Below are positions 34,960 to 44,830 of a stretch of DNA of 64,000 nucleotides, piece after piece (the stretch's first letter is position 1; each line of letters starts with the position of its first letter). The stretch is from positions 15,355,116-15,419,115 of the forward strand of contig CM060856.1 in NCBI GenBank assembly GCA_030737835.1, given 5' to 3'. The notes below the pieces were generated by a model. It had not been told where the DNA came from. It did not search any database and saw nothing but the letters and a program-made list of their open reading frames with translations. The stretch comes from Acorus gramineus (taxonomy: Eukaryota > Streptophyta > Magnoliopsida > Acorales > Acoraceae). Both the position numbers and the translations under genes were made by a program.

Positions 34960-36338
34960 TGGGACTTTACAAGTTGGGTATGGTTTCTTTCTTCGCGGTA
35001 TTATTTGATTGCTCGTTACATGAATTATGGGTTGGATGTCAGTGGCCGGATTTTAAATTCCAGTGAACATTCTAAATCAGTCAGTACTCGGTATTTGGTA
35101 AAACCAGATTTGTAACCATGCCCGTTTGGGTTCTGTATCATTTTTTTATGGATTTATTTTACTATGAATTATTTTACAAAGAATCATTTTATCAAGAATC
35201 CTGACTTCATCAGACTGTTTGGTTCACTAGTAAATTTCTATAAATAATCATTTCTCAGTGTTTAGTTTACACATGAATTTATGCAAGGAATTTGTTTCAA
35301 ATGTCTAAAATAACCTTATTATTATACATAGACTTGTAAAATTTATTTCTTTATACATATCACAATTATAAAAAATGAGTAATTTATTTATAAATATTTA
35401 ACAAATGTAAATAAATAAAATAATCGATTATATAATTAAACACATAATAATAGTAATTTTTTTAAATTAATTGAATATTATGAACTCTCTTAAAAAAAAA
35501 AAAAGAGGAAGAGGTGGGTCAAAAAAAAAAGGGGGAGCCATTTTATTTTAGAAGGGACGTAGTGTAGATAAATTTGGTGGACAGGGAAGATGATTGAGTT
35601 TGAGGGACGAGGATTCGCTATCCTTAAAGTAATAGTTGCCCCTACTCAAGATGAGTTTATTAAGAGATTCTGACAAATTCATTTCTAGAATATAACAAAC
35701 TCTGAGAGTCTGTAGATAGCAACTCTGAGGAACTCTCACAACACTCTTAAAAAAAAAACTGATAGTCAAAGTGTTCCATTAACACCCCTTTAAATAAGTC
35801 CTAAAGGGATGCATTTGAATCCTTTCATAATTTCAGTTATCACCTGTGGGAAGAGGTACTTGTTATGAAAATATGAAGGGATTGATGCATGCATTGGGGA
35901 AGTATCAGTTGGCCAAATAATTTGAATTTCAAAAAATATAAAATCGAGTAAAAATTATCATGTTATTTTAACACGCGTGTAAGTGCTAAGTACTAAGTGG
36001 GCCTAATAATGCGCCTACGTGCGTACACGCTTACACGTGTAACATGTGTAGCATGTGTGGTCCCCCTTTTATCTTTTCTAAGACACTCTTATAGAAGTGG
36101 GTTAACTTATGAAATGAAAAAATCTTTTTCAATTTTCCGATGTGGGACTATTCCCAAGCACCCACTATATATTACAATCTATCTTCTTTAACACGTAGAT
36201 AGTAATTTAATTAATTTACAAAATGGTATAATAGTAATTTAATTTAAGAATCCTGATGTATTTTGAGATTACTACAAAAAAAAGAGTGGGAATTTGATTC
36301 TACCATATTTTTTCACATACCTTGATTCTAAATTCAGT
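34960..36338. other. Gene-free AT-rich DNA
   Basis: No gene seen. 35110-35480 and 35930-36240 look like worn MITE sequence; ends could not be fixed. Confidence 0.4.
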
Positions 36339-38190
36339 GGGGCCTACAATTACAATCAAGATTACCACTAACCAAGCATTGCATTTTACATACTTTCCTC
36401 ATAATCTCATATGGAATCAAAATTCATCCTAGAATAACATGAACTAGATGAGCCCTTAAATATCGTGCATGAATTTAGGTTAGGTCTTCGTTGGTGGGAC
36501 CCAACGGGGAGTGATATTTTGGGCCGTAATACTAGTACAGAGGCATTATTACACAATTTTTTTTAAAATGCAGTCCTATATACCTCATTAGAAATCTAAT
36601 AAAACATATACATCGTCCAATGATATATATACCTTGTTGAATTCGGATTACCTTTCGAGTTTTCAAAATCTAGAGGAGGAGTGTGCAAGGGCACTAAGAT
36701 AATTGTTTTTTTTGTATAGATAATTAAAAAGAAAGGTACGTGTGAAATAATTTTTCTGCGTTGTTTTTATAATTTGATACATGTTTTATAGTCAAAATTA
36801 ATTCATAAAATAAGTGTTACATTTGGTTTATGTGAAATTTGGGTTGGGGGGGTTTTACTTTAATTTAGAGACACCACAACACTGAGGCAGTCATGTTTAA
36901 TCCTCGTAAAAAAAATGCATGTACAACTGAATAAACTCTCACATTCTCAATTGCAGATGCATTTTAAAACTTCCATAAATAAAAATCTGTCAAGGTTGGT
37001 AACCATTTAATATCGTAGCATGTGATTCACAGATCCCTTCCACATTCATTTGAAATTACATGCAAACCTAAATTTAGGGGTGCAACTCGGGCGGGTTGGG
37101 TCGGATTCGGCTTTAACCCACATTGCAAAGAGTCCAACCCGAACCCGAGCCCGAACCTGACATCAACCCGAAGGGTTCAACCCGAACCCGACCTCAACCC
37201 GCGGGTTCGGGTTGAATTCGAGCTCTGGTCGGGCTCGGGTCGAACTCGGGTTTAATACTTAAAAGATCATAAAAAATATTAACGGGGCCTACAATTACCA
37301 TTAAGATTACCACTAACCAAACATTGCATTTTACATACTTTCTTCGCAATCTCACATGGAATCAAAATTCATCCTAGAATAACATGAACTAGACGAGCCC
37401 TTAAATATCGTGCATGAATTTAGGTTAGGTCTTCGTTGGTGGGACCCAACGGGGAGTGATATTTTGGGCCGTAATACTAGTACAGAGGCATTGTTATACA
37501 ATTTTTTTTAAAATGCAGTCCTATATACCTCATTAGAAATCTAATAAAACATATACATCGTCCAATGATATATATACCTTGTTGAATTCGGATTACCTTT
37601 CGAGTTTTCAAAATCTAGAGGAGGAGTGTGCAAGGGCACTAAGATAATTGTTTTTTTTGTATAGATACTTAAAAAGAAAGGTACGTGTGAAATAATTTTT
37701 CTGCGTTGTTTTTATAATTTGGTACATGTTTTATAGTCAAAATTAATTCATAAAATAAGTGTTACATTTAATTTAGAGACACCCCAACACTGAGGCAGTC
37801 ATGTTTAATCCTCGTAAAAAAAATTGCATGTACAACTGAATAAACTCTCACATTCTCAATTGCAGATGCATTTTAAAACCTCCGTAAATAAAAATCTGCC
37901 AAGGTTGGTAACCATTTAATATCGTAGCATGTGATTCACAGATCCCTTCCACATTCATTTGAAATTACATGCAAACCTAAATTTAGGGGTGCAACTCGGG
38001 CGGGTTGGATCGGGTTCGGGTCAGGTTCGACTTTAACTCACATTGCACAGAGTTCAACCTAAACCCGAGCTCAAACTCGGCCTCAACCCGAAGGGTTCAA
38101 CCCGAACCCGAACTCGACCTCAACCCGCGAGTTCAGGTCGGGTTCGAGTTGAATTCGGGCTCGGGTCAAACTCGGGTTTAATACTTAAAA
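36339..38190. repeat. Tandem duplication, about 945-bp unit, that includes a transposon end
   Basis: Unit 1 (36339-37283) and unit 2 (37284-38190) both start GGGGCCTACAATTAC and both contain the first 200 bp of the hAT-like element (TTTAGGGGTGCAACTCGGG). Only unit 2 continues into the full element. Unit 2 lacks about 35 bp present in unit 1 near 36830. The shared GGGG at the joint suggests a microhomology event after the transposon landed. Confidence 0.88.
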
Positions 38191-38547
38191 GATCATAAAA
38201 AATATTTAATAAACAACACAATAAACTCTAATTAATTAAATGTATATTCACCACAAAAGAACTTACAAAATTCAAATAGTTTATGAATACATATTCTAAA
38301 TTTTAATTAAGCTAAACATAGCTTCATCGCTTTTCAACAAAAATATAAAAAAAACATTCACTAATTCGAGTTCGGGTTGAGCCCGCATAACCCGACCCCC
38401 CAACCCGAACCCGACCCGAATTGGGTTCGGATTAGTTCGGGTTCGGGTCGAGTTAAACCCGGCAGATAAAAACTTCAACCTAAACTCGCCCATAAACCGA
38501 GTTGAATCGGATTGGGTCAGGTTCAATCCGCCTAAGTTGCACCCCTA
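37984..38547. mobile_element. hAT-like non-autonomous element in the promoter region of gene C
   Basis: A 564-bp element with ends TAGGGGTGCAACT and AGTTGCACCCCTA, flanked by CCTAAATT / CCTAAATC. At gene B the matching site reads ACCTAAATGTGACAC with no insert, a natural empty site. Both ends are packed with AACCCGAACC/GGGTTCGGGT repeats. It lies about 130 bp upstream of the gene C TATA box. Confidence 0.88.
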
Positions 38548-38680
38548 CCTAAATCTGGCACAAATGGTACATATTTATGAGGGCAGGTTTGCATGGAATA
38601 CCCCACTATCACAGGATCAAAGAGACGGTGAGAGACGGTGGACCTCTGAAGCCCTTTAATGGCAGGGTCGGCGTTCTGCA

Positions 38681-38687
38681 TATAAAA
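38681..38687 (+). promoter_or_regulatory. TATA box of gene C
   Basis: TATAAAA 111 bp before the ATG, followed by the shared GGGACTGCGACGGTGCTCAA block. A 10-bp GAGACGGTGA duplication just upstream (38621-38640) is absent from gene B. Confidence 0.85.
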
Positions 38688-38791
38688 AGGGACTGCGACG
38701 GTGCTCAAACAAAACATCATCATCTCAACAATATCTTTCTTTCTTTAATTTCATTCTTAATTTGTTTCTCTCGTTTATATATATAGATATC

Positions 38792-39818
38792 ATGCGGGAT
38801 CTGAGGAGGGGGGCCTTAATGGCCTTCTTAATGCTTGTGGCGCTCGGTCTCTACTCTGCTGCCGCCGCTGCGAGCGACAGGGCTGTCGTCTCCGTGGTTG
38901 GCATGGGAGAATGTGCAGATTGTGTGAAGAAGAATGCTGATGCATTCAGAGGTATCAACAATACAGCATCTTTTCTTTCTTTCATTTTGCCTAGTCACAG
39001 AAAAGAAAAAAAAAAAGAAAAACTCATTTACTCAGTTGTTCCGTAGCACAGAAATAGTCCCTTAATCATTTATACACTACGACAATTTAATGTACACTGT
39101 TATATCACATATATATATTGCAATGATTTTATTTCATTATCAACAATTTCATAACATGCTTTGAATTATATTCCACGTACAAGGACTCCGCGTCGCCGTC
39201 AAGTGCAAGAACAACAAGGAAGAATACAAGACAACCGCGGTGGCAGTGCTAACCGAGAACGGGAAATTCTCGGTCGACCTCCCAACAAGCGAGCTTATCG
39301 ACACGGAAGGAAGAGGCCTCAAGACTGAGTGCTTCGCGGAGCTCCGCAGCGCCTCCAACAAGCCCTGCCCCTCATCGAACGGCCTCGAATCATCGAAGAT
39401 CGTTCTCAAGTCCAAAGAAAAGCATCAGCACGTATATGGCACCATGGGAAAGCTAGTTTTCTCCAAGGACACGTGCGCCGCCGCCTTCTTGTGGAAGGGC
39501 CCACCCTACCCATGGCACAAGCCCTTCCCCAAACTCACTCTCCCTCCCCTGCATCACTACTCACCAATGCACAAGCCACACAAGCCGGAATACAAGCCAC
39601 CATTCATCTACAAGAAGCCACCATGCCCTCCATTGTCCCACTTCAAGAAGCCATTCAAGAAGCCATTCCCACCACTGGTCAAGAAGCCATTCCCACACTT
39701 CCCACCATTGGTCAAGAAGCCCTACCCTTACAAATACCCTCCTCACTATGGTTTTCCTCCAAAGCCCACTCACCCTAAGGCCTCTGGATCCAAAGAGATG
39801 GCACCAACCAAGGTCTAG
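38792..39818 (+). CDS. Pollen Ole e 1 / proline-rich wall protein, copy C, without the repeat array
   Basis: Exons 38792-38951 and 39184-39818 give 264 aa. Signal peptide MRDLRRGALMAFLMLVALGL then AAAAA-S. The six Ole e 1 cysteines match copy B exactly. Between MHKP and EYKPPFIYKKPP there is no PTPEYKP array (13 units in copy B). Further on, KKPFPPL and KKPFPHFPPLV units are duplicated instead, so the Lys/Phe/Pro part is longer. The ending KKPYPYKYPPHYGFPPKP...KASGSKEMAPTKV is the same. The chosen ATG aligns with copy B; an in-frame ATG 30 bp upstream lies in the 5' UTR. Both reading frame and splice sites are intact, so it is probably expressed as a short-tailed form. Confidence 0.92.
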
Positions 39819-39891
39819 GTAGTGAAGCTTGCTTTTGATGTCTCCAATTAGGCTCTAGCTATTTGATCTGGCTACTTGTGCTTTTACTTTT

Positions 39892-39927
39892 TGTGTTTGA
39901 TGGTTTAATAAGTGCGTGTGGTTGGTT
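39892..39927 (+). other. Conserved 3' UTR block, copy C
   Basis: TGTGTTTGATGGTTTAATAAG then GTGCGTGTGGTTGGTTTG, as in copies A and B. Confidence 0.7.
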
Positions 39928-39999
39928 TGCTGGTTTTGGTTGTCCTGCATGGACTAAAATGTGTTTGGAGTTGTTATTTAAATATTTAATTTTGTTTTT

Positions 40000-41570
40000 T
40001 TTTTTTTGTGCTTGGATTTTATCACGGGAAATGTGTGGTCTATATTTCATTTAATAAATTTAGAATTGAAACTGTTATTAATTTTCATCTTATATCCACC
40101 ATCTGATTTTAATAATACTGATGTGATATTCCTATATTGAAAGTTAAGCATGATCCAAGCATAAAAATATTAAGTAGAAGATCAGATTAATCCCACTAGC
40201 ATAATTTTTTTAAAAAATAAAATAAAAATTAATTTATATATATATACATTCCGCTGCAGACAAGTTATAAAATGATGTGTACCAACTCTCAGTGTCAAAT
40301 ATTTTTCAACTAAAAAAATTCAAAGAACATGAAAAATATTGATAAAAATAAATAAAGGGAACGCCATTTTTTATTTTCTTGTCTCCACCGTTTTATTGAC
40401 CCCACCACTTACATTTTTATAAGAATCCTTGAGTATAAATACAGTTTTTCTGAATTTCTAACCCCACCGCCACAATTTGATTTTTGTTTCTTCTTCTCTC
40501 TCCATCCACGGCGGCACCACCGGTCCACCGCCCTCACTGCCATCAAGTGATCATATTTTCACTTACATTGTAAATTAATTAAATTTTTTTGTCATCAACA
40601 TTTTTTTTCTTTGAGGTCTTCTTAGCTAAGTAAAGCAATTCCAAATGACGTTTTTACAGCAAATTTCAATTAAAAATAAAATCATTTTAAAAATTGCAAT
40701 ACTAAATTTTAAATTCAAATCCAAACAAATTCAATTTTTGAATTCAAAGTTAACAATCATAAATGCTGACCTTTTTTTTTTTTCTTGGTATAAATGCTGA
40801 CTTTAGAGCATACCAAATAAAATCATTTGAATTTATGATCAAATATCACTCAAATGATTTGTTATAAGATTTGATTATTTCGAGATCTACTCAATTTTTC
40901 ACACATACAACCCAAACGTAAAAAATAGAATAATGATCCTCATACCCCATCTTATAGGCCCTATTATAAGTCACATGTGATGGCATATGTTTAATACCTA
41001 TTATACCCTCCTTGCTTCTTTAGTTAACTACTCCTTATTTTGCTTTCTTTTTTTTTTTTTTTGGAACCCAAAAAAATAAAATAATCTACGATAAGAATTC
41101 AAGAATCTCTAAAAAATAAAAAACAGAGAAAAAATGGTGTCTCTCCAGATACAAGTGTCTGCCCCTCCTCCCTCCGCCGCCGCCAGCGGAGATCGATCTT
41201 CGTCCCCTCCACCGCCTGCGAAGGAGGAGAGAAGCCCAGCCGCAGTCCGACCTCCTCTGTTCTTTCTTCATCAATCTCCCACCCTCCGTAGGACCATAGC
41301 GGATCTGAAAATTTAATGCTAAGAAGTTTGAAAACACTTATTTATTCTTTTTCAAGTTGAATCTCCCATCAATGATTTCTGAATCAGATTTGACAATCAT
41401 TTTTTATTATATTATAATCTTATTGGAATGCAAGTTATATCCAAAATTAAAATTAACATTTTTACAATCACATATTCAATTTATGTTACATGTTTTCAAT
41501 TTAGAAAACAAATTTTTTTAATGTACTGATCGCCATATGACACTTTTTATTTTGTTTTGTTTTAATTTCA
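40000..41570. other. Mostly gene-free DNA with a short GC-rich ORF
   Basis: At 41134-41316 there is a 60-codon frame MVSLQIQVSAPPPSAAASGD...TIADLKI in a GC-rich island within very AT-rich DNA. It could be a captured first exon or a low-complexity chance frame; I recognise no domain. Otherwise I see nothing supported. Confidence 0.35.
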
Positions 41571-41574
41571 TAAA

Positions 41575-42200
41575 TGTGACACTCGATATTGTTACATTTA
41601 ATTTATATATGGTCTGTGTGATGTTGATTGTTTTTGTCCCAATATCTTAAATGTAACACTCGATACTGTTACATTTTATATATAGATATTTTGTTATGTT
41701 ACTGTTACATTGTTGACAATGTAAATAGTCATTTTTTAAATCTGTGTTATTTTTGTTACATTCATAAATGTAACAATCAACCATATGCGTATATTGATTT
41801 ATATTTGTTACATTCATAAATGCAACAGTCAACTACTGGTAAATTGCATGGAATGTAAAATATTTAGGTAAATGTATGGTTATATTACATTTATGTAAAT
41901 GTAACAGTTTTTATAAAAATGTAACAAATAGTTCATGTAATATTTGTTAAATGTAACTCACAATAAAAAAATGCGTTTGATATTTTCCATAAAATATAAC
42001 TGACTATTGAAAAGAAGATCTATTTTTAAATTGTTTAAACATTGCATGGAATGTAAAACATTTAAGTAAATGTAACTGTGTTTATGTAAATGTAGCAAAT
42101 AGTTGTAAGGGATGTAAACATGTAGGAAATGTATTTGCATTGTGTGAGATGCATGTATCTCATTTATGTAAATTAAAAAGATGTTTGTCAAATGTTAGAA
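41575..42200. repeat. Region of scattered TGTTACATT / AATGTAACA motifs
   Basis: About a dozen copies of TGTTACATT or its complement, many as close inverted pairs such as GTTACATTCATAAATGTAAC at 41756-41775. Not a clean tandem array; it looks like a decayed palindromic repeat. Confidence 0.6.
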
Positions 42201-42889
42201 TGTTCAGTTAATAACATTCATCAAAAACAAATTATGTATAATACGAATGTAATTTGAAAAAAAAAGTAGGTCGTTTGAAGGATTTTGATGAAAAACAATT
42301 TAGATAAGTTTTGGTGTAATAGAAATAAAAAATTCAATTATTAGATAAGAATTTCAAAATTCAAATTTTGAAATAGATAAATTTTAGTATAACCGGAATT
42401 GATGTGAAAGATTAATAAGAGAAAAAATGGGGATTTGAGTTTTTAATAAAGAGCAACAAGCCAACCAATAAAGTTCTATTAGCGCCTAACATTTTTTACA
42501 ACCTTGGATGTGACATACTCTAATCCGTGCTAGATTTGATATTCTAGTATAGATAGTCATTGTAACATTTTCAATGTTGTGGTATTTTTCTTATTCTATT
42601 ATCATTATTAATGCCTTTTAAGTTATAGAAATAATGGATGACAATTATGTTAAGATATTTGAGTATAGCTATTAGATTTACTTTTTCTAACTAAACATGC
42701 TTCTTTTTTTTCTTTTTTTTTTGCTATTTTTGCTCAATTTGATCCTTATTGCACACCCTAAATGAGAGCTTAGCATTTAGATATGTGGGCACAACATCGA
42801 GAAAAATTGAAACATGTTAAAATATTAATGTTGAGTCTTTTTTCAGCTTTGTTAATTTGTAGTCCGTGTCAGTTTTGATTTTTTTTTTT

Positions 42890-43728
42890 TTAGGCTTAGT
42901 TTGGTAAAGGGATAAATTAGCTTAATTTATAAGGATAAGAAAATCATTATTTTTATTCAGATTTGCATTTGGTAATGCTTTTTATTATCCTCATTTTTTA
43001 TTTTCTTATCTTCAATCTTGCATTTAAAGATAACTTTAAATTTTTTTAAAAAATATCAAATCTATCATTCCTATTAATAGAGCATTAATATCGTTTAGTG
43101 GAGCACATGCTTTTTTTTTCATTTATTTTCTTGGAATTTGTAGTAATAAATGTTATCCCAATTTTACAAAATTAGGATAAAAAATTGGGATAAAGTCTGT
43201 TCCACCTTTTATTCAGAACAAACTATCCCAATTTGTAGTCCGTGTCAGTTTTGATTTTTTTTTTTTTAGGCTTAGTTTGGTAAAGGGATAAATTAGCTTA
43301 ATTTATAAGGATAAGAAAATCATTATTTTTATTCAGATTTGCATTTGGTAATGCTTTTTATTATCCTCATTTTTTATTTTCTTATCTTCAATCTTGCATT
43401 TAAAGATAACTTTAAATTTTTTAAAAAAATATCAAATCTACCGTTCCTATTAATAGGACATTAATATCGTTTAGTGGAGCACATGCTTTTTTTTTCATTT
43501 ATTTTCTTGGAAATGGTAGTAATAAATGTTATCCCAATTTTACAAAATTGAGATAAAGTCTGTTCCACCTTTTATTCAGAACAAACTATTCCCGTTTTTT
43601 TATCTCAAAACATGGACAATTGTCCATACTTTATCCCCATTTTTTTTTATGTCATATGGGATAATAAGTGATTTAATCCAATTTTTTCCTTATCCTAACT
43701 CTTTATCTCCATGTCAAACTAGGCCTTA
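42890..43728. mobile_element. MITE with an internal 362-bp tandem duplication
   Basis: The left end TTAGGCTTAGTTTGGTAAAG is matched in reverse complement by the right end CATGTCAAACTAGGCCTTAA. The stretch from GTAGTCCGTGTCAGTTTTGA through GCACATGCTTTTTTTTTC occurs twice, 362 bp apart (about 42860 and 43221), so the left end is present twice and the right end once. Confidence 0.7.
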
Positions 43729-43739
43729 AAGTATACATT

Positions 43740-44330
43740 TGACAAACGTTATACAGTTTTTATAAAAATGAAGTATACACTCATGTTTTTATTTTTTAAA
43801 TAAAGTATACACTGATATGATAGAGTATATAATATGTTAAATGATTTTATATACCCATCAAGAGTGATTGCAAACATGCAAAAACAGACTGTATATTAAC
43901 CCTCTAGAAAAGTTTAAAGGCATAGTTAAAATTATCAAACTTTAGTCATTGTCACCCACCAAAAAATATGCTGAAAAATATTATGCTTAATACTGTTTAC
44001 AATCCCAAGTATAATTCACACCATTTTTTAATTTCTATTTACAAATAATATACCTCATTAAAAATGTATAGATATACTATTAGAAGTATAAAAAAGACTG
44101 TGGTTAAGAACGCACTATATGGGTTAAATCAGTCCGAAGGCACTCATACAAACCTAGCATGGAATGTGCCAATTCATTACTGCTGAGAATTTAGTTCTAA
44201 CCCATTCAATTTGTCATGATGATGATTGGAATTTTTTAAGTTGGTTCTTATTTGATTTTTAAAATATTTTCCATCATCCAATCAATCTGAACTAATAATT
44301 AATATGTAACTATACTGCAGTGACTACAAG
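43740..44330. other. AT-rich repeat debris
   Basis: Contains AAGTATACACTCATG and AAAGTATACACTGATATG pieces related to the MITE-like family at 9.7 and 26.2 kb. No gene. Confidence 0.4.
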
Positions 44331-44339
44331 GAATACAAT

Positions 44340-44830
44340 ACAATAGCTGAACAAAAACAATGGGCAACGAAACAAGATAAAACTGTCTGCCTCCCCTTCC
44401 ACAATCTCCTTCGTCGCCTCAGCTTCCGCCGTCGCCGCATCGATTCACAGCCTCAGCCACCACCGCTTTCACAATGCACGCCACCGGCAAATGCTGTGGC
44501 GCTCATGCTGGTGAGCATGTTCTGTCATACCTGTCGAGTGTATCGCCAACAGTACCTGGGGATCCAAGAAGGAAACTGTGCGCATACAAATGGAGATCGT
44601 GGAGGCGTAGGCATCGATAGTACGACGAAATTGAATGCTACAAAAAGGATGCATGAAGCGATGTTTGATATCTCATATTTTGGAGAGAAGGTTACGCCCC
44701 CGGCCGAGGATTTTAGGAGGTTGGCATCTCAACATCAATTGAACACAACTCGTCTCCAGTGGTTATAGCACAACGGTTCAGAGTTTAACGGTAAAGTCAG
44801 CCACGAGAGTCCCTCCAATATAAAAAAAAA
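44340..44830 (+). other. GC-balanced island, possible gene remnant
   Basis: A block with coding-like composition in AT-rich DNA. The start is Pro/Ser-rich (CCTCCCCTTCCACAATCTCC...), like a plastid transit peptide; the longest plus frame (44496-44768, 90 codons) ends TPPAEDFRRLASQHQLNTTRLQWL. Different frames look protein-like in different parts, as in a decayed gene piece. I cannot name the parent gene. Confidence 0.3.

Larger units (their letters stand above)
36780..39990 (+). repeat. Segmental duplication, copy 2 (gene C block)
   Basis: Partner of 31.64-34.95 kb. It carries a hAT-like insertion and a local tandem duplication not found in copy 1, and lacks the MULE MITE of copy 1. Confidence 0.85.

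Noticed and set aside
37075-38520. AACCCGAACC repeats read as telomeric or satellite DNA
   Set aside because: They are bounded by hAT-like inverted ends and are not the TTTAGGG plant telomere unit.
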